Below the pieces are notes generated by a model, which was not told the DNA's origin, ran no database searches, and was given only the letters and a program-made list of their open reading frames with translations. A stretch of DNA of 64,000 bases from JAPOUP01 sp026708635. GTDB lineage: Bacteria; Pseudomonadota; Alphaproteobacteria; Rhodobacterales; Rhodobacteraceae. The position numbers and the translations under genes were made by a program. The stretch is taken from NCBI GenBank assembly GCA_965200115.1, contig OZ241336.1:1860001-1924000 (forward strand). Reading direction: 5' to 3'. Positions 35,482-44,405 of the stretch are shown piece after piece. Positions within the stretch are counted from its first letter, which is position 1, and each line of letters starts with the position of its first letter.

Positions 35482-36350
35482 TGGCGCGCGTAACCGCGGG
35501 TGTTGGCTGTTCACACGTACCCGCCATCGGCGTGGCAATGGATCAGGGGATCACGGACCAGCCCTATTGGGCACCGGTCTTCGAAGGCTTCGAGGCCTCC
35601 CGCGAATGGATGAGAAAGGCTGATCCCGACGTGATTTTCCTGGTATACAACGACCATTGTACGGCGTTTGACGCGTCCTGCATTCCGACTTTCGCCCTGG
35701 GCTGCGCGCCCGAGTTCCATCCCGCCGACGAAGGCTGGGGGCCGCGTCCGGTACCCGTCGTCAAAAACCACCAGAAGCTGGCGAGCCATATCGTCCAATC
35801 GCTGATTCTCGATGAGTTCGACATTACGATCATGAACGAGATGGAGGTGGATCATGGGCTGACCGTGCCGCTTTCGATGATGTATGGCGAGCACGGACCA
35901 GACGATGAATGGCCCGCTCTGGTGATCCCGCTGGCGGTGAATGTGGTGCAATACCCCGCACCGACCGGCAATAGGTGCTACAACCTTGGCAAGGCCGTTC
36001 GCCGGGCCATCGAAAGCTACGAAGAGGACCTGGACATCGTGATCTTCGGCACCGGCGGCATGAGCCACCAGTTGCAGTACAAACGCGCCGGGCTCATCAA
36101 CAGGGAATGGGACACACGGTTTTTGAACCGTTTGACTTCGGACCCGGTGGGTCTTTCTCGGACGCCCCATGTGGAGTACCTGCGCGAAGCCGGGTCGGAA
36201 GGCGTCGAAATGGTCATGTGGCACGTCATGCGTGGCGCACTGGATGAGGATGTCACGGAAGTGCATCGTCATTATCATGTGCCCGCCTCGAACACCGCGG
36301 TGGGCCATATCATCCTCGAAAACAGCGAATACAGGATTTCCGCGGAATGA
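35481..36350 (+). CDS. ligB: protocatechuate 4,5-dioxygenase beta subunit
   Basis: A 289-residue catalytic subunit of the class III extradiol dioxygenases. Expected iron ligands are His12 in GVGCSHVPAIG, a second His in LVYNDHCTAF near residue 60 and a Glu later (MNEMEVDHGLTVPL region). GTGGMSHQLQYKRAGLIN near residue 193 holds the general-base histidine. Product is 4-carboxy-2-hydroxymuconate-6-semialdehyde, the substrate of LigC encoded next. The start at 35481 couples to ligA. The stop overlaps the ligC start by 4 bp. Confidence 0.94.
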   Translation: MARVTAGVGCSHVPAIGVAMDQGITDQPYWAPVFEGFEASREWMRKADPDVIFLVYNDHCTAFDASCIPTFALGCAPEFHPADEGWGPRPVPVVKNHQKLASHIVQSLILDEFDITIMNEMEVDHGLTVPLSMMYGEHGPDDEWPALVIPLAVNVVQYPAPTGNRCYNLGKAVRRAIESYEEDLDIVIFGTGGMSHQLQYKRAGLINREWDTRFLNRLTSDPVGLSRTPHVEYLREAGSEGVEMVMWHVMRGALDEDVTEVHRHYHVPASNTAVGHIILENSEYRISAE

Positions 36351-37291
36351 GACTTTGCGTAGCTGGCGCCTATGGCGCATTCGGTATCAAGCACCTTGAG
36401 GCCCTCTCCGCCATCGACGAAGTGACCGTCACGGCCGTCATGGGGCCGGCACAGGCCAAGATTGACGCCCTCGCCCATGAACGCGGCATTGGATTCGCGT
36501 CCACATCACTGGACGCCTGCCTGGCGCGCGACGATGTGGACGCGCTCATTCTGGCCACGCCCACGCAACTGCATGCCGAGCAGGCGTTTGCATGCATGAG
36601 GGCGGGCAAGCCGGTCCTGATCGAAATCCCAATGGCGGACTCGCTGGCCGACAGTGAGGAGATCTGCCGCGTCCAGAAAGAAACCGGGGTTCCGGCGATG
36701 GCCGGACAGGTCCGGCGCTTCAACCCCTCGCACCAGTGGATCCACAACAGGATCGTGGCCGGTGAACTGACGATTCAACAGATGGACGTTCAAACCTATT
36801 TCTTCCGCCGCACCAATATGAACGCGAAAGGCGAACCGCGCAGCTGGACGGACCATCTGCTCTGGCACCATGCATGCCACACCGTCGACCTGTTCCAATA
36901 CCAGACGGGCGAGGTGGCTTCGGAAGTGTATGGGCTTGAGGGGCCGCCCCATCCCGAGCTTGGCATTGCCATGGACATGTCCATTGGCATGAAGACCCCG
37001 TCGGGCGCAATCTGCACCCTGTCCCTGTCCTTCAACAATGACGGGCCGTTCGGGACGTTCTTCCGCTACATCTGTGACAACGGCACCTATATCGCCCGAT
37101 ATGACGATCTCTATGACGGGCGGGAAAACCGGATCGATCTGAGCGATGTGGCCGTGTCGAACAACGGCATCGAACTGATCGACCGTGAATTCATCTCCGC
37201 GATAAACGAGGGGCGTGAACCGAACGGGTCAGTGCATGATACGCTGTCCGCCATGCGGACGCTGGACCGGATCGAAAAATCTTTCAGCTAA
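36347..37291 (+). CDS. ligC: 4-carboxy-2-hydroxymuconate-6-semialdehyde dehydrogenase
   Basis: A 314-residue Gfo/Idh/MocA-type dehydrogenase. The Rossmann start is MRLCVAGAYGAFGIKHLEAL. GKPVLIEIPMADSLADSE carries the segment where most relatives have EKP (here EIP), a known trait of LigC-like enzymes. DHLLWHHACHTVDLFQYQTG holds the catalytic-site histidines. It oxidises the hemiacetal of the ring-cleavage product to 2-pyrone-4,6-dicarboxylate using NADP+. It closes the ligABC operon and provides the substrate for LigI. Confidence 0.92.
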   Translation: MRLCVAGAYGAFGIKHLEALSAIDEVTVTAVMGPAQAKIDALAHERGIGFASTSLDACLARDDVDALILATPTQLHAEQAFACMRAGKPVLIEIPMADSLADSEEICRVQKETGVPAMAGQVRRFNPSHQWIHNRIVAGELTIQQMDVQTYFFRRTNMNAKGEPRSWTDHLLWHHACHTVDLFQYQTGEVASEVYGLEGPPHPELGIAMDMSIGMKTPSGAICTLSLSFNNDGPFGTFFRYICDNGTYIARYDDLYDGRENRIDLSDVAVSNNGIELIDREFISAINEGREPNGSVHDTLSAMRTLDRIEKSFS

Positions 37292-37600
37292 TTCGGGGGC
37301 GGTACTCGCCATAGCCTTCGGCAGCCTCACCGATGCCTCTGTAACCGCCGCATTTTCCGTGGGCGGCGCCTGCATCACGCTCTTCACCGCGATTTCCGTC
37401 CGGCCCGTTTCGGCCCGGACTTTCCCACACTACCGCGAACGTGTCGTTTGTGGGCCGGATCGGCTATAAGGGCGGCCGGCTTTGGCCCGGACACGCGTAC
37501 ACACCTCACACCTCCTATTGACTTGTCCCACGATGGGATGATGTAAGGAATTGGGACTGGATGGATCGCAAGCAGACGGGCTGACCCGGGAGGAGCCGCG
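37292..37600. other. spacer with repeat relic
   Basis: No gene seen. 37390-37480 is related to 11455-11565 (shared GACTTTCCCAC, GAACGTG and GGGCGGCCGG). A possible promoter for the next operon lies in TATTGACTTGTCCCACG around 37516. The ribosome site GGGAGGAG is at 37590-37597. Confidence 0.45.
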
Positions 37601-38623
37601 ATGTTCGTGACCGAGGAAGGCGAGAAAGTCTTTGTCATCGATGGACACGTACATCTGTGGGACGCACGCGCTCAAAACCGGCGCAACCGCTATGGCGAGA
37701 CATTCATCGAGTGCTTCTGGAACAGCCATAACGGCCTGACACCCGAGGACCAGCGCTGGGAGTGGGAGCGCTTCGAGCGCTATGGTGTCGACGTTGCCAC
37801 GAAGGACCTGTTCGAGGACGGCTATTGTGACCTTGCGGTCATGCTGCCGACCTATCTTTACGAGTTCTATAACGATGGCTTCAACACGACGGAGCAATGC
37901 GCGGCCCTGCTCGAGAGGCATCCTGACCGGGTAATTCTCAACGGTCGCTGCGACCCCAGGGACGGACAGCCGGGCCTCGAGAAACTGGAAGCCGATTTTG
38001 AACGCTGGCGCTTCAAAGGGGTCAAGCTTTACACGGCGGAATGGAAAGGGGCATCCAAAGGCTACAGTCTGAGGGATCCCTTCGTCCCAGCCTACATGGA
38101 GAAGTTGCAGAAACTCGGCGTAAGGAACGTCCATGTCCACAAGGGGCCGACGATCCATCCCCTAAGTTTCGACGCCTTTGACGTGCGCGACATCGACGAA
38201 ATCGCCACCGCGTTCCCCGAATTGAACTTCATCGTCGATCACTGCGGTATGCCGCGCATCGAGGACTTCTGCTGGATCGCCACCCAGGAACCGAATGTTT
38301 ACGGCGGCCTGGCTTTGATACCGTCGTTCATCCACGCGCGACCGGTCTATTTCGCCAATATGCTGAAGGACTTGCTGTTCTTTGTCGGACCCGACCGCCT
38401 GATATTTGGATCGGACTACGCGATCACCAGTCCAAAATGGCTGATCGAGAAATTCATGGCCTTCGAATTCGACGATGAAACGGCGCGGGAGGCCGGAACG
38501 CCGCTTACCCTCGATGTAAAACGCAAAATCCTGGGGCTCAATTGCGCCAGGCTATACGGTATCGACGTGGAGCGCTATCTGTCGACGCCTTACATGCCGT
38601 CGGGAAGCGCCCATGCAGCTTGA
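37601..38623 (+). CDS. amidohydrolase-2 family metal-dependent hydrolase
   Basis: A 340-residue TIM-barrel amidohydrolase. It has the metal HxH in FVIDGHVHLWDA near residue 15, the histidines of NVHVHKGPTIHPL near 185 and FIVDHCGMPRIED near 215, and the Asp of IFGSDYAIT near 272. The enzyme group includes decarboxylases and lactone hydrolases. Genes for this type and for a DUF59 protein, in that order, occur after propane/acetone monooxygenase genes in actinobacteria, but no monooxygenase is present here. It overlaps the DUF59 gene by 11 bp. Its substrate is unknown. Confidence 0.8.
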   Translation: MFVTEEGEKVFVIDGHVHLWDARAQNRRNRYGETFIECFWNSHNGLTPEDQRWEWERFERYGVDVATKDLFEDGYCDLAVMLPTYLYEFYNDGFNTTEQCAALLERHPDRVILNGRCDPRDGQPGLEKLEADFERWRFKGVKLYTAEWKGASKGYSLRDPFVPAYMEKLQKLGVRNVHVHKGPTIHPLSFDAFDVRDIDEIATAFPELNFIVDHCGMPRIEDFCWIATQEPNVYGGLALIPSFIHARPVYFANMLKDLLFFVGPDRLIFGSDYAITSPKWLIEKFMAFEFDDETAREAGTPLTLDVKRKILGLNCARLYGIDVERYLSTPYMPSGSAHAA

Positions 38624-39383
38624 TCGGGCGGAAGCGATAGACCGTTGGACCAGCGTCAATGTGGCGCTTGGCGGAGTTGTTGATCCAGAACTCGACGAGG
38701 GACTTATCGATCTCGGTTTTGTGGATGACGTCGAGATCGCCGGCGAATCCGTCAACGTTACATTGCGGCTTCCGACTTATTGGTGCTCGGCCAACTTCGC
38801 CTACATCATGGGCGAGGATATCAAGTCGGCGGTCGGCGATTTGCCGTGGGTGAGCGCGGTTGAAGTGCGCCTCGTCGACCATTTCGCCATGGAGAAAATC
38901 AACAAGGGACTTTCCGAGGATCTCAGTTTCGAGACGGTTTTCGGCGACGAAGCCGGAGGCGATCTCGATCAAATCCGAAGGGATTTTCGCGTCAAGGCCT
39001 ACCTCGGGCGTCAGGCGGCAGTGCTTCAGTTATTGCGGCGGCAAAAGCTCGCCCCTTCAGTCATTGTTGGAATGTCGATCGCAGCCCTGGAGCGGTTCGC
39101 CGCGGCAGGAGGTGGAGATCTTCCAGTTCAGGTGGCGCGATATCTCAAAGCCCGTCGCGCGCGTGAAGTCCCGTCCGGCGCCGACGATTTGGCTTTTCTC
39201 GACGTTGACGACAGGGCCATTCCCGTTGGCGGGCTGTTGAATCACCTACGGGCGGTACGGCGTGTTCGGGGAAGCCTTGAAGCCAATGCCGAAATGTGCA
39301 GAATTTTGCACGCGGCTCGGTACGGGCCCCAAGCCGCGCCGTTTGCCGCGACGAACGGTCACCGCGCCACATCCCCGGGCTGA
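38613..39383 (+). CDS. DUF59/MIP18-like iron-sulfur assembly-type protein
   Basis: A 256-residue protein. The first 100 residues form a DUF59 domain: NVALGGVVDPELDEGLIDLG, then LRLPTYWCSANFAYIMG, where the conserved Cys lies, and WVSAVEVRLVDHF. The last 150 residues are an extension without a recognised domain. DUF59 proteins help load metal or Fe-S centres. Overlap with the amidohydrolase gene suggests that it serves that enzyme or a partner. The C-terminal end is Arg-rich and poorly conserved-looking; the stop is natural. Confidence 0.7.
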   Translation: MQLDRAEAIDRWTSVNVALGGVVDPELDEGLIDLGFVDDVEIAGESVNVTLRLPTYWCSANFAYIMGEDIKSAVGDLPWVSAVEVRLVDHFAMEKINKGLSEDLSFETVFGDEAGGDLDQIRRDFRVKAYLGRQAAVLQLLRRQKLAPSVIVGMSIAALERFAAAGGGDLPVQVARYLKARRAREVPSGADDLAFLDVDDRAIPVGGLLNHLRAVRRVRGSLEANAEMCRILHAARYGPQAAPFAATNGHRATSPG

Positions 39384-39401
39384 GATTTTGGAGATCGCCG
39401 A

Positions 39402-39830
39402 ATGGCCGAACCTACCACTGACGATAGCCCGAAATTCCAGATGATGCACACCATGCTTCGGGTGCGTGATCTCGAAAAATCCATCGAATTCTACACCGGG
39501 ATCCTTGGCATGAAACTGCTGCGCCGGATGGATTTTCCGGATGGTAGGTTCACGCTCGCCTTCATCGGCTATGGCTCGGAGGAAACCCATACCGTACTGG
39601 AACTCACGTATAACCATGATCAGGCCAAACCATACGATCTCGGCGACGGATATGGCCATGTCGCGCTTGGTGTTCGTGACATTCATGGCGTTTGCGCGGC
39701 GCTCGAAAGGGCCGGAGCGAACATTCCGCGCAAGCCTGGCCCGATGATGCACGGCACTACCGAGATCGCCTTTATCGAAGACCCGGACGGATACAGGGTC
39801 GAGCTAATCGATCTCGATACCAGAGACTGA
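39402..39830 (+). CDS. gloA: lactoylglutathione lyase (glyoxalase I)
   Basis: A 142-residue glyoxalase. It shows the signature MMHTMLRVRDLEKSIEFYTG (metal His near 16), Glu in THTVLELTYNHD, His in YGHVALGVRDI and the last metal Glu in IEDPDGYRVELID. These are the four ligands of GloA. It isomerises the methylglyoxal-glutathione adduct. Placed between the DUF59 gene and an ABC transporter, it could handle a reactive aldehyde from the operon's pathway. A usual housekeeping role is equally possible. Confidence 0.9.
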   Translation: MAEPTTDDSPKFQMMHTMLRVRDLEKSIEFYTGILGMKLLRRMDFPDGRFTLAFIGYGSEETHTVLELTYNHDQAKPYDLGDGYGHVALGVRDIHGVCAALERAGANIPRKPGPMMHGTTEIAFIEDPDGYRVELIDLDTRD

Positions 39831-39866
39831 CTGCACGATAGAAGCCGCGAAACAGGGAGGGAAACC

Positions 39867-41306
39867 ATGAGATGCACTCAATACTTTGCCGTCAGCGCGA
39901 CAGTACTTGCGCTGTCGTTGCCGGCTTTCGCCGACGACTTCACACTTGATGATGTCCCCGATATCTCAAACAGGGAAGCGATTCATGTGGCGTTGGAGGC
40001 CGGCGGCGGAGCCGACCTCATCATCCCGTTCCTCGAGAAATTCGCCGAGAAGACCGGCATCGAGGTGACTCACGAGTCGATGGTCTTTGCCACACTTTAT
40101 TCCAAACAGATCGTTGAGCTTCAGGGCGGCACCGGCGCCTATGATTTGGTCGTGACCGAGACGTCATGGACCAATGAATGGGAAGACTATCTGGTTCCTA
40201 TGGAGGAGCTTGCCGAAAAATTCGACCCCGATGGCGCGGACGGGTTTCGCGAATACATCAGTGGTCACGACCCCGGCATCCTTAGAATGGCGTCAACCCG
40301 AAGCGGCAACCTGGTTGGCGTGCCCTACTACACCTATACGATGATTAACATTTTCCGGGAAGATGTGTTGAACGACGCCGGCGAACAGGCCGCGTTCAAG
40401 GCCAGGTATAACTACGACCTGGCAGTACCGACGACCAGACAGCAGCTCCGTGACGTTGCCGAGTTTTTCACCCGCGACGCCGGTGCGACGCTCAAGGGCG
40501 AGACCCTGGAAGATCCCATTTACGGCATTTCGCTCATGGCCGGCCGTTTCCCACACGTTCAGGATGAGGTCACGGCCCTACTTTGGGGTGAAGGCGGGCG
40601 ATGGGCGCGGGCGGTCCGCGACGGATCCGGCAAGGTTACCGGTTTTGCGGTCACCGACGAAGACATGGCCAAGCTGGAAAGCGCCTTTTCATTCTATCGC
40701 GACCTGATGCGGTTCGCGCCGCCCGGCACCGAGAACGCGTTCTGGGATTTCGCCACCGCCCAGTTCGTCGAGGGTAACACGATGATGATTCCCTTGATGT
40801 ATGCCCCACTTTGGAACTGGTCGACCGACGTCAAGAACAATGCCAAGGGCGGTCGCGCCGCGGCCGCGCCGGTTGTCGGTGAACGTCCCTACACGGGCGC
40901 GTTCCACTTCGCGCCGAGCCGCGACAGCGGTAACGCCGAGGCCGGCTACTGGCTGCTGAAATATATCGGCGCCAAGTCGACCCAGCAGGAGATGGCCGAA
41001 ACGGGCTGGGCCTCGGCGCGTCGCGACTCCCTGATGGCGGCCAGGAAAGAGGGCGACGACGCAGCCTACAAGAACTTCGGCTGGATCAACTCGACCGTTG
41101 CCCAGTGGGACAAGCAGGCCCCGGACGTAGACGACTATCTGCACTTCAATAGCCGCGCCTTCGGCAAGCTGTACGAGCAGATGACGATCATCGCCCACGA
41201 GAACGCGACCGGCACCAAGACACCGGCCGAATCCGTCGAGGCCTGGAAGCGGGCGCTGAAGCGCTTCCAGAACCGTTACGACGACGCCAAACTGATCGAC
41301 GGCTGA
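39867..41306 (+). CDS. ABC transporter substrate-binding protein, sugar/polyol type
   Basis: A 479-residue cluster-B-type binding protein. Signal peptide 1-22 (MRCTQYFAVSATVLALSLPA with cleavage after AFA). The body shows the family sequence (VALEAGGGADLIIPFLEKFA, then YDLVVTETSWTNEW, VPYYTYTMINIFREDVL). It is preceded by GGGAGGG at the proper distance. With the two permeases, small membrane protein and two ATPases downstream it forms one import system. The ligand is not evident; systems with two different ATPase genes include the glycerol importer of rhizobia. Confidence 0.88.
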   Translation: MRCTQYFAVSATVLALSLPAFADDFTLDDVPDISNREAIHVALEAGGGADLIIPFLEKFAEKTGIEVTHESMVFATLYSKQIVELQGGTGAYDLVVTETSWTNEWEDYLVPMEELAEKFDPDGADGFREYISGHDPGILRMASTRSGNLVGVPYYTYTMINIFREDVLNDAGEQAAFKARYNYDLAVPTTRQQLRDVAEFFTRDAGATLKGETLEDPIYGISLMAGRFPHVQDEVTALLWGEGGRWARAVRDGSGKVTGFAVTDEDMAKLESAFSFYRDLMRFAPPGTENAFWDFATAQFVEGNTMMIPLMYAPLWNWSTDVKNNAKGGRAAAAPVVGERPYTGAFHFAPSRDSGNAEAGYWLLKYIGAKSTQQEMAETGWASARRDSLMAARKEGDDAAYKNFGWINSTVAQWDKQAPDVDDYLHFNSRAFGKLYEQMTIIAHENATGTKTPAESVEAWKRALKRFQNRYDDAKLIDG

Positions 41307-41378
41307 CCCGCGGCAAACATTGGGCCGGTGCGGCGGCGCCGGCCCCTTTCCCAATCAGGCTTGTTCGGGCCGCGATGC

Positions 41379-42308
41379 ATGGCCGATGCTGATACATTGA
41401 CACGAGGACCGTCTGGCGCTGGCGACCGGCAATCGAGTCTCAGCCGTCTGCTGAACAAGGACTCGACCAGCAAGTGGCTGCTGATTTCGCCGCTGCTGCT
41501 ATTCCTTGCCGCATTCATGCTCTATCCGACGCTGTACTCGCTTTACATGTCATTCACGGATTACATCATGCGGGGCGCGCCGAATTTCGTTGGCCTGGAC
41601 AACTATCGCTACCTTCTTGACGATCCGGTCTTCTGGGAGGCTCTCGGCCGCACGCTCTTCGTTCTGGTCGCCTGCATCGTCATCGAGTTGTGCCTCGGCC
41701 TCGCGATCGCGCTTTTGCTCAATCGCGATTTCTGGGGCCAGGACCTGATCAAGGGTCTTTGTTTTGTCCCGCTGCTGATCTCGCCGCTGGCCATGTCGCT
41801 GATGTGGAACTACATGCTTCACATCCAGTTCGGCGTCGTGAACGACATGCTTCAGGCCATCGGCCTGCCGGCGGTTGGCTGGTTCTCCACGACGGGACTG
41901 GCGATCTGGTCGATCGTCTTCATCTCCGTATGGCAGTGGCTGCCATTTTCGATCTTCGTCCTCCTGGCCGGACTGCGCAGCCTGCCGCGCGACCAGTTCG
42001 AGGCCGCCCAGGTGGATGGGCTGTCTGCCTGGCGGGTGTTCTTCCTGCTGCAGCTGCCGATGCTGGCGCCATTGATCATCATCATCGTGCTCCTTCGGAC
42101 CATGTGGCTGATGCGGCTGTTCGATCCGCTCTACGGCACCACGCGCGGTGGCCTCAACACGGAATTGCTCGACTGGATGATCTACAGGACGGCATTCGTC
42201 GACTTCGACATCGGCCTTGGCACCGCCTACGCCATGTTCGCCCTTTACCTCACGCTGATCGGATGCCTGCTGATGTACAAGCGCCTGATGCGTATGATGA
42301 AAGGCTGA
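41379..42308 (+). CDS. ABC transporter permease, MalF/UgpA-like
   Basis: A 309-residue inner-membrane protein with six spans. The cytoplasmic ATPase-contact loop EAAQVDGLSAWRVFFLLQLPML (near residues 208-229) is the expected EAA motif. The ATG at 41379 is preferred; a longer frame from 41328 has no better site. Spacing to the second permease is 4 bp. It forms the channel with the product of the next gene. Confidence 0.9.
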   Translation: MADADTLTRGPSGAGDRQSSLSRLLNKDSTSKWLLISPLLLFLAAFMLYPTLYSLYMSFTDYIMRGAPNFVGLDNYRYLLDDPVFWEALGRTLFVLVACIVIELCLGLAIALLLNRDFWGQDLIKGLCFVPLLISPLAMSLMWNYMLHIQFGVVNDMLQAIGLPAVGWFSTTGLAIWSIVFISVWQWLPFSIFVLLAGLRSLPRDQFEAAQVDGLSAWRVFFLLQLPMLAPLIIIIVLLRTMWLMRLFDPLYGTTRGGLNTELLDWMIYRTAFVDFDIGLGTAYAMFALYLTLIGCLLMYKRLMRMMKG

Positions 42309-42312
42309 TCCG

Positions 42313-43113
42313 ATGCGCGCGGTGCTTTTTTGGTTCGCGATTGCCCTGATGCTCTTCGCCTTTCTGTTCCCGGTGTTCTGGGTCTACCTAACCTCACTGA
42401 AACAGCCTGAAGACATTTTCGGCGCGGGTCTGATATTCGAGCCAACCTTCTACAACTACCGCTACCTGGTGGAAGTTCGGCCCTCACTAAACGAGCTCCT
42501 CAACTCGATGATCGTCAGTGTGGCAAGCACGATCATCGTTATGGCCGTTTCGGTGCCCGCGGCCTACAGCTTCGCGCGGTTCAACACCGGCAACGGCCAC
42601 CTATTGTTCATCACCATCTCGACACGCATGTTTCCGGGTGTCGTCGCGGCGATCCCGTTCTTCATCGCCTTTCGCGAACTCAACCTGCTCGACACCCATT
42701 TCGGGCTGACGATGCTGTATGTCTATTTCAACATGTCGTTCGCGACGTTCCTTCTCTACGGTTTCTTCAGGGAGATTCCGACCAGTCTCGAAAACGCGGC
42801 GATGCTGGACGGTTACAATCGCATCGACGTGTTGCGAAAAGTGATATTCCCCCTCATCAAGCCGGGCGTTGCCATTACAACGATGTTTTGCCTGATCTGG
42901 TCCTGGAATGAGTTTCTTTACGCGTTTCTGTTCACTCGCCGGATCGCGCGAACCGCGTCCGTGGGATTATCGACTTTTTGGGGATCTGTGGAAATCCAAT
43001 GGGGACCGATGGCGGCATTCATGGGAATTGCCATCCTGCCAACGCTGGTGGCGGCCTGGCTGATGCAGCGGCACATCGTGCGCGGCCTGACCTTCGGCGC
43101 AGTGAAAGGATAG
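42313..43113 (+). CDS. ABC transporter permease, MalG/UgpE-like
   Basis: A 266-residue inner-membrane protein with six spans. The EAA loop reads ENAAMLDGYNRIDVLRKVIFP near residues 158-178. It partners the preceding permease. The TAG stop is 3 bp before the start of a tiny membrane protein gene. Confidence 0.9.
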   Translation: MRAVLFWFAIALMLFAFLFPVFWVYLTSLKQPEDIFGAGLIFEPTFYNYRYLVEVRPSLNELLNSMIVSVASTIIVMAVSVPAAYSFARFNTGNGHLLFITISTRMFPGVVAAIPFFIAFRELNLLDTHFGLTMLYVYFNMSFATFLLYGFFREIPTSLENAAMLDGYNRIDVLRKVIFPLIKPGVAITTMFCLIWSWNEFLYAFLFTRRIARTASVGLSTFWGSVEIQWGPMAAFMGIAILPTLVAAWLMQRHIVRGLTFGAVKG

Positions 43114-43116
43114 GCT

Positions 43117-43296
43117 ATGGATTTCGTTGAAAAGCTGTTCTGGAGCATAGGTATCTTCATTGGCGTACATTTCCTGTGGCTGGCCGGGCTTGAGCGAACC
43201 ATTCCCCTGGTCGTAGGCACAATTGTCGCCATTGCGCTCGCCGCCGGATTTTTCCTGATCGCGCGGGTGGTCTGGCCATACGAACGGGAAGACTGA
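43117..43296 (+). CDS. 59-residue membrane protein in the ABC operon
   Basis: MDFVEKLFWSIGIFIGVHFL begins a 59-residue protein with two hydrophobic spans (about 8-24 and 30-51) and the charged end VVWPYERED. It fits exactly between the second permease (3 bp) and the first ATPase gene (4 bp), so it is a real cistron. Small membrane proteins with unclear roles occur in related two-ATPase glycerol systems (DUF2160), but I cannot show homology. It may be an accessory part of the transporter. Confidence 0.75.
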   Translation: MDFVEKLFWSIGIFIGVHFLWLAGLERTIPLVVGTIVAIALAAGFFLIARVVWPYERED

Positions 43297-43300
43297 GATC

Positions 43301-44395
43301 ATGGCGACGGTACGACTCGACCGGGTCAGCAAATCGTTCGGCCAGTTGAAAGCTCTAGCCGATGTCAGTTTTGAATGTGGCGAGGGCGAGTTCTTCACTC
43401 TCTTCGGACCATCCGGGGCGGGCAAGACCACGACTCTCGAGCTCATCGCCGGTATCAATGACCGGTATCATGGCGACATATACATCGGCGACCGTCGGAT
43501 GCGGGGCGTGCCGTTGCAAGAGCGTGACATCGCGATGGCATTCGAGAACTACGCGCTCTATCCGCACATGACCGTGGAGGAGAATATCGGTTTTCCTCTC
43601 CGTTCCCCACGGGCTGTCGCGCGCACCGAAGCCGAGATCGATACCCGGGTACGCGAGGCAGCGGACCAGCTTGGCATTGGGCAATTGCTCGACCGAAATC
43701 CCGTCCAGCTCTCTGGTGGACAGAAACAACGAGTTTCCCTGGCGCGAGCGCTGGTGAGGGAGCCAGAAGTCTTTTTACTGGATGAGCCCATCGCACATCT
43801 TGACGCCAAGCTGCGGGCCGCGGCCCGTGCCAACCTGAAGGACATCGCGCACCGCATCGGCACAACGATCATCTATGTCACCCACGACTATCGCGAGGCG
43901 CTGGGAATGTCCGACCGCATCTGCGTGCTGCGCGAAGGTAAAGTGGAGCAGATCGGTGCCCCACGCGAGATTTACGGCAATCCGGCGTCCGACTTCGTGG
44001 CACACCTTATCGGCGATCCGGTAACCAATCTAATCGACGGCGAGCTGGCAGTGGACGGAGACACGCTTTGGTTCCGGTCTTCCGCCATCTCGATCCCACT
44101 CACCGACGGTAGCAAGTCAAGGCTGAAAGACCGTCCGACCGGTGTCGTCCGCTTCGGAATTCGTCCCAAGGACGTCAAGGCCCGCGTTGAAAGCGCTGAC
44201 GGATCGGCGCCGATGACGGTGTTCAGCGTTGAGCGATCGGTCGATACCAACTTGATCCATATCGACATCGGCCCAACAATCATCGCGGCGATGGCGCCCG
44301 AGCGTACCGCGCTCCGGGCGGGCGATCCGGTATGGCTAGACTTTGATGCTGACAACGCGATGTTCTTCGACAGCACCTTTGAGATCAGCAAATAG
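43301..44395 (+). CDS. ABC transporter ATPase, sugar/polyol type (first)
   Basis: A 364-residue MalK-like ATPase. Walker A is FGPSGAGKTTT near residue 33, the signature LSGGQKQRVSLARAL near 133, Walker B VFLLDEPIAHLDAK near 153 and the switch His in THDYREAL near 192. A C-terminal OB-fold regulatory region begins near 240. In the Q-loop position it has FENYALYPHM, with Glu instead of Gln. It powers the permeases encoded upstream, probably as a heterodimer with the next gene product. Confidence 0.92.
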   Translation: MATVRLDRVSKSFGQLKALADVSFECGEGEFFTLFGPSGAGKTTTLELIAGINDRYHGDIYIGDRRMRGVPLQERDIAMAFENYALYPHMTVEENIGFPLRSPRAVARTEAEIDTRVREAADQLGIGQLLDRNPVQLSGGQKQRVSLARALVREPEVFLLDEPIAHLDAKLRAAARANLKDIAHRIGTTIIYVTHDYREALGMSDRICVLREGKVEQIGAPREIYGNPASDFVAHLIGDPVTNLIDGELAVDGDTLWFRSSAISIPLTDGSKSRLKDRPTGVVRFGIRPKDVKARVESADGSAPMTVFSVERSVDTNLIHIDIGPTIIAAMAPERTALRAGDPVWLDFDADNAMFFDSTFEISK

Positions 44396-44405
44396 GCGTT
44401 CCTCC

